Below are positions 1 through 12,458 of a stretch of DNA of 64,000 bases, in pieces. Source of the stretch: Alisma plantago-aquatica (lineage: Eukaryota > Streptophyta > Magnoliopsida > Alismatales > Alismataceae). The stretch is from NCBI GenBank assembly GCA_963693085.1, contig OY856409.1, forward strand, positions 1,534,441,072-1,534,505,071, in the 5' to 3' direction. Numbering within the stretch: position 1 is the first letter of the stretch; every line of letters begins with the position of its first letter. Under the pieces are notes generated by a model. The model did no database searches, was not told where the DNA came from, and saw nothing but the letters and a program-made list of their open reading frames with translations. The position numbers and the translations under genes are program-made.

Positions 1-1262
1 CTTCCTCTTTATGGCATATCCCAAGTGTGATTGAATGACTTTTGCTTCCATACATGATTACCATGTGGTTATCCAATATACCCTGGGTTTTAAACTCACC
101 TTTTATCTCTCCCTTCTCTCTTAGTTCACTATATTCGATTTCATCTTTATCTTCCACTTTAAATTCAATTTTTAAGTCCCATCTACCTCTCTCTATCAGA
201 TAGAATTTAAAATAGTGATTCTTCACAAATTTCATGCCAATTTCCACCATGATCTATGACAACCAATCCAAATGCAAAGAAACTAGAGAAATGAGATGAC
301 AAATTGTAGTGCAATATTATGAGTCAAGTTACAATATATTATTTAAATTATGTATCCAAAATGGTTGATACTACAAAAATCAAGGAATAATATCATAATA
401 CGCTAATTTATAACATACTCATATAGGATGCTAAAAGAGATATTATGCAATCAACTTTCCACTTGGGTTCGACTACAAAAATGAGAAAATTTTGAAGACT
501 GGAAACTGGCTAACAAATCTTTCAACAAATCCCAAAAAAAATGTAGAATCAACTACTTCAGTTCTTCACTTGGAACAAGAAAGGAAGGAGGGAATCATGG
601 TTTCTATATTCATATCTGCTTTTTTGTCTTGTCTGTCCTAAAGAAGCAAACAAATTACATCAATACCAAAAGAGTTAACTTACTCAGACTTCAAGATTGT
701 CCTTTTACCCTTTATTACTAAGAGGCCACCAGACTAAACTCAAGGTGAATAGCATGTATTAAAGTTATCCGTGTATAAGGTATAAAACTAAAGCTAAATT
801 TATTTAATTTTCATGATTTAATTTTAGATTTGTAATAATGTATAATGAAATTAAAACCCCCAACAATCATCTAGATTACAGATAGGCATGTGGATACATC
901 TGATGGAGTTTGGGATGTATTTAAATAGGAATATGGTTTTAGTGAGATAATGGTAATAATTTAATTCAAATTAGGACATATAATAAGGTTTCAACTAAAA
1001 TAAAATCTCCCTAGACCTTCATATATACACCCAATTTGATGTGGCTAAGCTCAGTCATTGGGTGTTGTCCCCTACCTATAGTCATAGCTCAATCATTTGG
1101 GGCTTCAATCTGCTCCACTATATAAGGACCTAGTTTTGCAAATGTATTTTGTGTTTGCATTCTAATTCAGACTCTTTGAATCCCTTAGACCAATCCCTAA
1201 TAGTCACTTAATTTATTAAGGCCCAAATATCAACTTGTTCCTCTCTTCCTCATGTGTTGTAG
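1..1262. other. AT-rich DNA, nothing identified
   Basis: I see no coding region, terminal repeat or primer-binding site in this stretch. It is AT-rich with scattered homopolymer runs and looks like old intergenic or decayed repeat DNA. Confidence 0.5.
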
Positions 1263-1620
1263 ATGATGCTCGGTCAAACTTCCATTGTCACTAACCATTG
1301 GGATGGCTACGCTGAGGGTGTGGAATCCAATTACTTACATCACCACCAAGAATACCTAGCCAACCCATCTTTCAACATATGGATACCCTTTCAACACTCT
1401 CACCATCTGCACAACCACCCTTCAATTCCATTAGCCAAACCATCAAAGGGCCTCTACAAACTCAACATTGGTCTCATTCTCATGTGGCTTTCCCTGACGA
1501 GCTTCCTTGAACTTTGGTTAATAATGTTGGTGGATATGCACTAGAATAGGAAATGGAGGCAAACCTTCAAGAGGAGTGGTCCAAGCTTCTTCAATGATTT
1601 TCTAGTTGTTTTCTAAGGTA
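1263..1620 (+). pseudogene. possible host gene remnant, unidentified
   Basis: An open frame of 93 codons runs from 1263 to 1544. The neighbouring frame over the same stretch reads as a Ser/Pro/His-rich low-complexity segment ending in an acidic, Trp-containing tail (EEWSKLLQ, about 1577-1594), interrupted by stops. That composition is common in C-terminal activation regions of plant transcription factors, but I cannot assign a family. No intact start, splice structure or conserved domain is visible, so this is either the last exon of a decayed gene or chance. The only support is amino-acid composition. Confidence 0.18.
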
Positions 1621-4600
1621 TTTCACTAAATCTGAATTTCATCACAAACTCTTCTATCTGATCGCCATGTCCAAGTTCCTACCTACTTCTCTTTGCTTCT
1701 ACAAGTTTTTTCATTTTGTTGGACATGATGATGAATCCCTTCTTCTTTAGAGGAAATGAATCCCTCTATTCATCCTTGAATTGATTTTACGTGTCCTTAG
1801 TTTTATAGAGAGTCAATGTCACCCATGCAACCATCTTTTAACATGTATAAATGTTTCATTCAACTCATCATCATGCAAGGAAGTGGTTGCTAATCACCAT
1901 TTTATCTGATCACCCTCTACTATGAGATCATAGTAGGATAATGTGACTAGCTTGACTTAGAGATAGACCAGAATTCTATGCATGATTTTACCTTTTTGGC
2001 CGCATACACATTTTTTAAAATTGTTCCTTTGGATATTTTTGGTGTAGTCAACTTTGAGTGATGCATCTGTTGATTTAATTTTCCTAAAAAAATTATATTA
2101 TTTATTTGGTAATTAGTTGAAGTAGAATTTAAATGTTACATAAAAATGTCAATATCTATATTAACATGATTGTACTTTGGTTTAATAATAAGTTTGTGCC
2201 ACATGTTTGATAAGAAACCCTAAAAATGTTGATGTGAAGAAAGAATATGAAATCTGAAAAAATCTTAGGTTTTGTATGAGAGTTAGACTCAGATCTTGAA
2301 GAATGATGGTGATAGGATCTGATAGGTAAGTAGGTCATGTCTGTTCAATTTCTTCATTTTCATAATATTTGGACTACTAGTCTAAATCCAATGTATCTAA
2401 TGTTAAAGTCGTTAAATAATTTTAATTTCTTAATGTTATAATGCATGTCATGAATATAATATTTAAAATTTATTTTGTTAGAATAACTATATTGTAAGTA
2501 TTTTGTTTAACCACTAAGCATAAAGTAGATTTATCCCACATATCAGATTCAAATGCAATATTCAATATGGAAGATTCAAATTTGGATTCAGATAAAGAAA
2601 TTTATATTTTAGATGTTTACGTTAGAGAAACTGAAACCCTAAGAATATAATGTCATATAAAACTTCATCACTCAAGCTCCTAATACAAAACGATGTACAT
2701 TGGTACCGAAAGGGTTCTTGACATATGTAATATAATCACAACACACTTACACACGATGGAAGAAATACTATGTTATCCATAACTCATGCACTGTACAACC
2801 ATTACAAGAACATGGCACACATTTCAATAACATAATAAATACGCACAATGTTAACTAAAATATATTCACAAAGATCATTCTTACAGAAGCAACATAAAAT
2901 TGTATAACATGGAATGCCATGAAATTTAATTTTAACATTTGAGACAAAATTTCGTTGAATTTGTTTAATATAATAATAGATGAATATATAATTTTGAGAA
3001 TTTTCTTACAGTCAGAACCCCACTAGATAAAATCTTATTGGGTCATCATAGTAAAGTCTTCAATCTCTAAGTTTTCTCACACTCCTCACCTATGTACATC
3101 TCATGCCAACCTGTGTTGAAAAATGAACATTAGTCAATGGCATGAGCATTCTTAAATACATATAGTACTCAAATTATTATGAACAACTAATTCTTATTAA
3201 ACACAATGCAAATGGAATTAACACGAAAATATAGAGAAGGTCTTAAATCATTAATAACTACTTTTTATAACCATGAACATTTCTCAATTCTTATTTTGTA
3301 TCTTCTTGTGTATCTCTTATTAAAGAAGTGTACCCCCTGGTATCTAGGCCTCAGGCCTTTCATTCGGGTGCTAGTGTCATATATCTTTAGTTGACTTTCA
3401 CTCTAGTGGTTGGGTCTCATGACCTAAACTATGGTGCATGGGTCATATATCTTGAGTTAATCTGCACTCAACTTCTTGGATGTCAAGACATGTACTCTGG
3501 TGCATGGGACATATATCTAAATTGACATACACTTTGAAGCCTAGGTCTTACATTGCTAAGAATATGATCTAGTAACAAGTTATTACATATTATCTTAAGA
3601 TACTATAATGAATCATGATAGAAATTGATATTGGAAAATTAAACACGATTTTTTATCATTATTGAGGAAACTTAAAAGAATTTCTTTACTTGAAATCTTA
3701 AAGCATAAGATAAATTATACTGGGAACATCTCATTCTGCATTTTGGAGCATTCAAACTACTAAAAATAATTAACATTAAATGCACACCTCATGTCTCACT
3801 CACCCTTCCCGGAAAATGTTAATGTATTCATCCTAGTTCTTATTATGTCTTAATGCACATGTACATGATATATCTATATCAATTTCCATATTAACCATCG
3901 ATCTTGGACAAATATTTAATATATATGATTTATGGATTGAAAAAAATGAAATAAGGTTCCTCGTGAATATTCCTTTATAATGATATTTATATTTTATAAA
4001 TAGTTAGTTTCTTACGGAAATTTGGAATTTTGATAATAAAAAAGGACAATACTTCATCTGAAAGTGCCATGCACGATGTAGAAAATATAAGGTATTCCAA
4101 TTTAGTCCTGACACGTCGCTAGGATGGCCATAGCAAACTATTTGCCTCTAAACAAATAAATTGTGTCAAAAGGTAAATCTCAACCTAACTTAGTGCGTAA
4201 TGTTAAACGAACATCAAGGAAGAAATCATAGAAACACCTCATTCATTTTCTTCTTCAATTAACCAATTATGAGATTTGTCCCAAGCTCTAAAACTCCAAG
4301 TAACATGTAAGTTGATTGAACATGCTTGCTTATCACATGACCCCCTACTATTAGGAAAAGTAGCACTAGAAAATGTTTCAAGTGATATCACCATTTGATT
4401 ATGAATGCATCACCCTAAGAAGAGGCTAGGAATTGCACAGGAGACCACCATCCAGTTGATCATGGACATCTTATTGGTAAACATGAAACGAGAGATGGTA
4501 ATGAATTTTCTTAAAACTAAAGCATCTTACAACCTTGTGAGTGGAGGTACGGGAGAACTCCCTTGTGAATAAGGATCAAGAAACCCTACGAAGGACAAGA

Positions 4601-5789
4601 TTGTGCTCAAGAATAGGGGAATAAAGCTTCACTATAAAATTGATTTGATAGTAAAAACCCTCAAAACCTGGCACAAAAATGGCTTGTAGGGCTCTGATTG
4701 ATGTTGGGATAGGGTTTCCATGCTCAGAGTCTCTTCATATCAGCCTAGTGTCCAAAGACATTGGTATATGTGTCTTGAGATCCAGTCAATTGATAATTGT
4801 AATGGGATATCCTATCATTGTTTTTCTAGAAAAGGTCAAGCCTTTTATTGATACTTCTTCCCAAAAGGGATTTTACGTTTTACATGCATCATTGTGTACA
4901 ATGTTTAATGACCCATTACAATAATATTGCATCATAATATGTTACCTTAAGCTATGCATGCATTACAAGAATCAAAACAATAATTTAGATCATATCACTT
5001 GTCTTATAATCTAGTATATCACTTCCATCTTGTTATGTTGTCCATATACCATGTAATTGTGTAGCCCTAAAATAACATCATAACATCTTTTCCATGTATT
5101 CCAAGTGGGTGTGTGTTTTTATCCCTTTAGATCAAGGTAAAAGCTTTGGATGATGGGAATGAAACATCAATAAAAATTTTGTTTTCACATTACCTTGTTC
5201 TTCTGCTAATTTCTGTGTTTGACTTCAAGTATAGAGAGGTGCAATTTCATTTTATGGCTACAACTTCTCACCTCCTTTACAACCATCCTTGAGATGCATG
5301 TAGAAAATTGATGTGTTAGATTTTTAGAGGGAAAAGGAAGTTCATTTAGTGCTTATATTATTACATTCTCCTCTAGTAAGTCTACACCCTAACCACCATT
5401 ACATATAGTCTGTACAATGAATTCATCTCCTTACGGTCCACAACTATATGTCTTTCTCTTGTATATTTAATACATTTTCCACAGAAGGGATATGTGTTTG
5501 CAAAGATGTATGCGAAGGAGTGTGTAGTGTCTAAATATGACCAATATTTGTTGCAGTTGGCGTCTATTTTCTTTTTCTAATCCATAATTTTTCAACTACT
5601 CCTGCATTGTGAAGATTTTGATCAGTAGTAGGTGAGACAGATGATTCTTTAGTCTCCATTGTTACTTCATCTTCGTTCTTGAGAATAACTAAAAACTTGT
5701 TAATATTTTTGTGTCATTGTTTGTATGTTACTATTGAAAGTGTACTAGGTTTTCTTTTAAGCCTTTCTGAATGGATGTTGCAGCTAAAT
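1621..5789. other. AT-rich DNA without recognised genes
   Basis: Apart from the minisatellite at 3367-3564 I see nothing assignable. Short open frames such as those at 3206-3394 and 4679-4924 lack recognisable motifs. The part nearest 5.4-5.8 kb may be the decayed 3' extension of the LINE ORF1 described next, because on the minus strand a basic segment (about 5570-5600) follows the degraded zinc knuckle. Confidence 0.4.
3367..3564. repeat. minisatellite, three degenerate 66-bp units
   Basis: Units begin at 3367, 3433 and 3499, each opening with GGTGC followed by a CATATATCT core. The spacing is exactly 66 bases both times, although the units have diverged by point changes. Nothing similar was noticed elsewhere in the window. 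Confidence 0.7.
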
Positions 5790-6243
5790 AACATTCACCA
5801 TTGACTTTCACCTTGTACTAAATGCACTCCAACATGGTCTTCCTAGAAAACATTGTCATATTTGACATTTTCTTGAGGACTCAAGGTACAAAAATTGATA
5901 ACCTGTCTGATTTTTCCACAACCATTACAAATATCCAGCAATGTTTCATATTCAACACAATAGACAGATCCATGAAATGATGATCTCCGGATGAAATAAT
6001 AATTTATGTATCAATTTCTAAAGCAATTTTCACAAATACGCTTGTGAAATTGCTTATATGATCATCAACCTTCTCCATTGCTTCACAAGTAATCTTAAAA
6101 ATTACTCAATTATAAAGATCCAATGGTAGATCTACTATTTGAACCCATGAGGTAATATAAGAAGGAATAATAGGGGAAGGAAAAAAGTGTGTCCATGATT
6201 TCCATACCATGATGTAGGAGCCAAAAATAGTCCAAGGACCACC
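5790..6243 (-). pseudogene. decayed LINE ORF1 (DUF4283 / CCHC) fragment
   Basis: Reading the minus strand from 6243 downwards gives GGPWTIFG, then VWKSWTHFFPS, a TSWVQIVDLPLDLY segment, a KITCEAMEKV segment and FVKIALEID. This is the order and spacing seen in ORF1 of the intact LINE at 41.8-43.6 kb (GGPWKVFG, VWDWNPTFIPS, FWTKILNLPLHLY, AILAIEID). In-frame stops follow LPLDLYN and ALEIDT. A frame change precedes a degraded zinc knuckle (ICNGCGKIRQ, with the expected His replaced by Arg). ORF1 of plant L1 elements encodes an RNA-binding chaperone-like protein. No linked endonuclease or reverse transcriptase was found downstream on the minus strand, so this is an isolated remnant. Confidence 0.65.
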
Positions 6244-7259
6244 AATAAATGTGTTTAGGATGTTCACAACTTAAATCGATTACAAATTCTTGAATCTTCT
6301 TTCATGAGCCCTCCAATGTCCCATAGGTTTACATAATAATTACAAACGATAGAACATGGTCAAGTATCCCATACTCTCTCCATAACATGGTAATAACTTA
6401 AATATGTCAGGGTTTATGTAAGATGAGAAGTGCCTCCGTTGCTTTTTCTTATTTCAATGATCCATGTTTACTGACAAAAGCTTTGTAATTTAGATGTATT
6501 GTCTCTCTACCACCATCATCAATGAAAGTGCATGAAAGTATAGATAATTTTCCTTCCATGGAATCTTTGAGAAGGCATTCTAGAAAGTATTGTCTATCAA
6601 CACTTTTATAGTCCTAGATGATAGTGCATGTATTCAGTGAGACAACTATTCTAAATCTTGAGAACAAGAAGGAAATTTCTTTGACGTTGAAGTTAAATAA
6701 GGTATTTGTCCAACCTATAATCTATTGCACACTAATTCGATGATAATTCTAAGCATCTTCAGACAATTATCACTGGATCGTTGTTGCCCATCTTGATTAT
6801 CTCCAAGAGAGACTTGGTCTTTGTTCCCTATTAATCATGAATACTTACATTGGAAGCTTCAATTTCCATAACTAGTGAGCTCCTTATGATAATCTATAAG
6901 TCACCCTAATCATTGAGAGTGCAATGATTTCTCCTTCATATTATATCTTCTATCTTCATGGTTTCATTACTCAAAAAATTGCATCTTCACTTCCTTATCT
7001 TACACCTATATGATTTCTTGAGATAATCTGAACTTGAGTCCAATAACCACTTTCATACTACGATTTTTTTACTATAATATTTCCTTTCTCCTAAACCATA
7101 TCCATTCATATTTCTTCAGTCATAATTCTTCTACTTTCTACATAACATTGTTGATCATCATTTGCACCATCACTAACAACACCAAATCCTGCTCTCCTAT
7201 GTTTTCTGGTGGCTAGACGATTATAACCACCATGTCCTACCTATCAAGAACTATAAATG
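6244..7259. other. unassigned AT-rich DNA left of LARD-like element
   Basis: No domain or terminal repeat was recognised. The proximal part may hold the lost N-terminus of the LINE ORF1 remnant. It directly abuts the outer end of the LTR at 7260, and its last five bases (AAATG) do not match the other flank of that element. Confidence 0.4.
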
Positions 7260-10200
7260 TGACGTCCCCGAATTTTGATTTCTCCAAACCCTATTGGGAA
7301 TGAGATGTCAGAATCCGAAAACATCATCCAATCATATCAGAGAGCAATGCGGAAGAGAAATACGCATACATGAACAAACAACTATAACATACTCCATGAC
7401 ATTCTCAACATTTAACACATTTATATTACAACATGAATTACAATTGCGTATTGAAAGAGAATTTTACAAGTCTATGAACATGTATGCTATCTGGATCTTA
7501 GACAATAGGTAAACATGTACAACTGCTCACATCCCATCCTTTATCCCATTCTATCTCTGAACCTAGAAAATACGAGAAACAAAATCATCAACAAAAGTTG
7601 GTACGTGGAATTAAAAGCTATATTATGTTGGCACATAAAATACTCAAAATTGAAGAAAGAGAAAGGAAACGTTATTTAAGGCGGAGAATCAGGTAATCCC
7701 AAGTTATTAGTCACATTTAGAATGAATATGCATTACTATGGTGGACTTAGCACAAACATAAATATTGGGCCCTATCCCTGCGTACCTTGTACCATTAGGG
7801 ATCTCCCTATGTACCTTGTACCATTAGGGAGGTGCTAGTCAACATTAATACTTTCCCTCTCTAATAGGGAGATTAATGAGCACCACTAGTAACTACATTT
7901 CATGTTCTTGTTCATTTGTATTCTTTTATGTTCAAGGCGGAAAATTGTCAATATATATACATCTACATCCAACAGTGTATTTCAAATACAAGCAAGCAAG
8001 TACATATATTTAACATCCAGCAAATCTAGTCATATAATTATATCCACGTACCTGATTTCAGAGATTCATACTTATATTCTGGATCATCTACATCACTGGT
8101 CATCACCTGATTAATAACAAATATTCATCATTAATACAAGATTCACCGTTATTAATGGTATTTTGGTCCAGTTTAGGATTTAGGTCAAATCTAGGTGTTA
8201 CTAATCTAAACTATGTCTCTAGTATTTTTATAATGATCTAGAGGTCATTATTTAGGCCTGGTTCAATTTTCATAATTTTCTGACGCTTAGTCCATTTCCT
8301 AGAATTAAAATGGGATTAAAAGCATCTAAATAGTCATTAAAAGAAAATGACATATTATTTAGATATATTACTCAGATCAGAGTCTAAATATGGATGTATA
8401 TCATCATTAAGGTTCAAGGACAATTTTTTGAGAATTAATATCAACTGCGTACTATTTATTTAATTTAATGAACCCTAAAAAGGAGCATCATACTCTAAAT
8501 TAAATATCATCATTCATAATGGTTCAAGGGTCTGATCTAGGAGTCTAGGATTAAAGGTAATGTTTTTCTGAGTCTGTGGGTATTTTATACATATTTATTG
8601 GCCATGGGAGCTATTTACTAGGCATTTTCTAAGTTTTCAAGAAATATTGAAATGGCAAACTTGCATTTACCTTTAGGAATTTATTGGAGCCGCTGGATCC
8701 TCCTCTGGGCACCCTAGATGGCCGCCACCTGTCCCAGGGGCTGGAAAGGTTCAGTCTGCTAATTTTTCCATGAACCGGCAGCCTATGGATAGATTCCACC
8801 TCCTGAGTCGGCTCGTCTCCCTCCTCTCATCCTCGCGCTCCCGAAGCGCTTTTCTGCGTGCGATGACTGCGCCGCCGCAAAGGACAGAAGAAGCAAGGAA
8901 ACTGTGGTCAATAAAACCTCCTCATCCAAGGGTCAAGCTGCAAGCCTCAGAGTCACCAGGAAGTCTGATGCGGCAAGGTTTCAAACTAGTTGCAGACTGC
9001 AACGTGATCTAGGCATGTGTGGACCACTGGACCTCCGATCAACCCTTTGCTCCAGTTGCTGCAGCTGGTACACGCCGGGGCATCAGACTGACCTATGATT
9101 CTGCCTGGAGAGCAACTCGCTATGTGCTCCCGCTCATTGATTCATGGAGGCCGGTGACTAGCCCACTGGATGGATGCCTTACTTCCTCGACCTGACGCCC
9201 CGCTTGTCCTTCCCTAGGACTCCCCTGGGCGCCGCCACAAGGGAAAGCTCCGATGGGATCGTGGGGGAGGGTCGGTTTGGTGGTTGGGCACTTCCAGATA
9301 GCCTCCGCTAGAAGTTGAAGAATAGGAAAGAGGACTCCACTGCACGTCGAATATCCGTGGATCTCCATCCATCGTCTCCTCAAAAGCTCAAATAGAGCTT
9401 CCAGTCAGGAACATGGTATATGCCTCCCCTTATCCTCATCTTCATGTATTCTAGAGATAGTATGGTGTTGCTGCGGTGAGTTCGGAAGATAGGTCCTCGC
9501 CCCCTCCATGGCAATATTCGTAATCCATATGGATGGCTTCGCAATAGAAAGGTTCCCCTGGATTTTGTAGTTCTCTTCGAGCCTACAATATCCCTTCCTG
9601 CTACCTTCATCACGATTTGTTGTGCACCACGATCCTCGTCTCCTCTGCGACTCCGTCTTCTGAAAGCATGGTGCCGCTGAGGCATAAAGCTGTAGCCGAA
9701 CATCAGAGGAGTGAGCTCAGTCTGCAGTAGCCTCTGCGACCCAGATTGCAATGAAGAAGGTGGAGCCGTCGTCCTACTATTTGGTTGGATGCATTCAGAA
9801 GATAGATGGCGGGGTTCGTTCAACTGCTCCTCCACCTGCTTCTTCTTCCTTTCACCCTCTGTGATCTCCCTCTGCAGACTGCTACTGACGATGAGAGTTA
9901 TGAGCAGGGAACTCCTCTAAAGATGGTAGATCAAACCGGTCGCTTCGGATCTAGTAAAACAAACTTAACCACGTGGACACTATCAAATAGGTTTGTTTCC
10001 ATCAGTTCCTTAGGTCTCGGAGCTTGAAGACAAGTTTGTGCTTTTGACCACTTCCCATCAACTTCACGTTCAAAAACCACATGAATAGAACTTCCTTATA
10101 ATAATAGTGGGCCATAGCCACATGCGAACATTTGATTAATTTTCTATTTTTTTATTTTAAACCTCAATAGAGTTTCATAGGAATTTGCTTTGACCGTATA

Positions 10201-10474
10201 ATTTTAATCCATGATTCCACGTGGTGTAGTTCAACTTTTATACAAATGAGGCACCCAAACTCTATTATTGATCCTTCAAATTCGTTAGCCCAAAGGGTAC
10301 GTATATAAGATATTTAACTTAAATATACGTGAATTGACCTCTAACCTCATCGATACAAGCTCAAATTGCTTAATTTGACCATATACATATCATGATACGT
10401 AAACAAACCATTTTGGTCCATGCTCGTCTTCAAGAAATATTTTGGGTTTTAATCCTAAAATCGGGGTCATCACA
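7260..10474 (-). repeat. 3' LTR of LARD-like element
   Basis: Left copy of the 3.2-kb terminal repeat, which is the 3' LTR in minus-strand orientation. Its middle (about 8680-9930) is clearly richer in G+C than the AT-rich ends. A TATAAAA motif lies on the minus strand at 10236-10242. CACGTG palindromes (G-box) occur at 9970-9975 and 10218-10223. Confidence 0.9.
7777..7832. repeat. short tandem duplication inside LTR (two 28-31 bp units)
   Basis: CCCT..GTACCTTGTACCATTAGGGA occurs twice in succession. The same pair is present in the other LTR at about 12976-13031, so the duplication predates the last transposition of the element. Confidence 0.6.
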
Positions 10475-10487
10475 TTCACCCCACCTT
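10475..10487 (-). other. polypurine tract of LARD-like element
   Basis: On the minus strand AAGGTGGGGTGAA directly precedes the TGTGATGACC start of the LTR. A TTTCGAGGACGAAATT-type sequence lies just upstream, as is common at the 3' end of plant Tekay/Del gypsy elements. This is where plus-strand priming would start. Confidence 0.75.
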
Positions 10488-12440
10488 ATATAGAATTTCG
10501 TCCTCGAAATTCAACATTCTCAAACTTAAGGTGATCTTAAGGAGTCTCTACTATCTTTAGGCCACCATTTTAGGTGATAATCCTTTCATAGTTTTTAATG
10601 CACCCTAAGTTGCAATCTTAGGATTTATTTCCTCTAGGGGTACCCACACAACCTTATATAGGTTGGAGATTCATTTCATATCTTAGTCATAACATGACAT
10701 TATGATATATTAGGATTACATCACCCCTAAGGATACATGTTTTGTTCATACTTTTAAAGTTCAAGAGGAATTCATTTATATGCCATGATATTCAGATCGT
10801 TCAAATCTAACATTATTAACATCTCACAATGATTTCAGCATTAGAGGGGATTTATCTTCATCCTTGACATTAGAATTTTTCTACTTAAGAAGGGATTACG
10901 CAGCATGTTTGACCATTAGGGTTTCACCCATGGTGTGGTATTCATACTCAACTTAGAAACATATATTGAGAAGGGTCAAAGTTACGAACTATATTTCTGA
11001 TCATATATCCTATGATCCAAAAATATCTTTATATCAAGTTCATGAGTTCAACTTTTTATGTCTTTCATGTATTATGTGATGGGAAAAAGAGAATATACTA
11101 AGTTTATCCCATGATCTCAGAAACATATCTTTCATGTTTCATATGAAAGGAAAAAGAATCTTTTAAAGTCAACGTATCATGATTTCAATCTTGGGTACTA
11201 CATGTATAATAAGGGGGGGGATATAGAATAGGTCAAACTTATACGAGTGACTCCTCATATATAGATCATCTATATAGCTCAAGTGAGGTTTCTATCATCA
11301 CATATTAAGAAAGAGAAGAAGAAGGGGAACATGTATTTTGAGTATCTTTTGCACAAAGCATCATACTCTCATAACTTGAGTTCATATATTGCCTCACTTG
11401 CAACCAAATGATGAGATTTACAAAATATGTCACTCCAGCTAGGACCTAACTCAGCCAAAGAATTGACTTTATCATATGGGTCATCTACCCATCCTTTTAT
11501 TTTACCCAATTATCACATATAGATTTGAATCATGCATAAGGACTCAACTCAACACTCAAGAGTAATCTAGTGTAGGACATTTTTTTAACACATATCTCAT
11601 ATATTGGAGGCTAGGTCCTATGACCTTCTCCCTGTGGGTCTTACTCTCTCTGGAGTTCACCACATAACTCATCCTACCACTAGACATCCTCCTTGTATAA
11701 GAGCTTGAGGCTCATGGATACTCATCTCTATCTTAACTTAGCTTATATTAACCAGGAAAAGGGAATGTACTTTCATCATCAAGATTTTGCATAAATTCTC
11801 CAAAATTGGATTCAACAAGTATACAACTTAAACCTTTATAAGGAAACGTATACCATCAGAGATCAAACTTAGATAAGATTCCACATGCTTATTTCAACTA
11901 TCGTTCTATCAACTACTCTATGTATCACATATCTTGATAAGGCTCTAGACATCTAATCTAGACTACTCTCTTCTAGACTGATGTCACTCCCATTCACTTA
12001 GGTTGCATGAACACTAACTACTCTACAGTGTGAGGGACACATTTTTATATTTACATATAGGTAATAAAATATTATATAGTTTTTCTCCAAGAAGGCAGAC
12101 GGCAGAGAAAACTATCGAGGCTCGGGCCGACTGGAAAACAAAACCAAGCCAGAAAAATGAGTGTCCCACACACAATAGATAGTCTAGTTCCATGTCACCT
12201 AGTGAAATGGTGAGAACAATGTGTAGACTAGTGTAGCTACCCAATCCATATGAGCTCTATATGGAAAGGGTTTCAGACACTTGTCTAAACCTAGTTCTCG
12301 AACATCTAGGTTCTAACCTAGAGGCTAAGTCAAACCTTATTCCTATAGAACAACTTACTAAGTTTCTAAGGTTTAAAGTGAAAGGTGAGATTTAGGTTTA
12401 ATGTTTTATGGTGAGCAATTGTAAGGTGTAGCTATTGTTC
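10488..12440 (-). other. non-coding interior of LARD-like element
   Basis: This region lies between the purine tract and the primer-binding site and has no open frame with recognisable retroelement motifs. The part next to the PBS (about 11990-12440, minus strand) is clearly related to the leader after the PBS at 18424. Shared landmarks are TTTTGTTT(C/T)CAGTCGG-like, TTTTCTCTG(A/C)CG and a GTGTCCC motif in the same order. That ties this non-coding family to the gypsy family next door. Confidence 0.75.
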
Positions 12441-12454
12441 ATGCTCTGATACCA
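12441..12454 (-). other. primer-binding site, LARD-like element
   Basis: The minus strand reads TGGTATCAGAGCAT. The first twelve bases are complementary to the 3' end of plant initiator tRNA-Met. Four bases separate it from the end of the 5' LTR at 12459. Confidence 0.85.
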
Positions 12455-12458
12455 ACTA

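Noticed and set aside
4679..4924. 81-codon plus-strand frame with a hydrophobic stretch
   Set aside because: No recognisable motif, codon pattern or neighbouring gene structure; likely chance.
12023..12244. 73-codon minus-strand frame in the LARD-like leader
   Set aside because: Lies in non-coding leader; the homologous leader at 18.8 kb does not keep the frame open.
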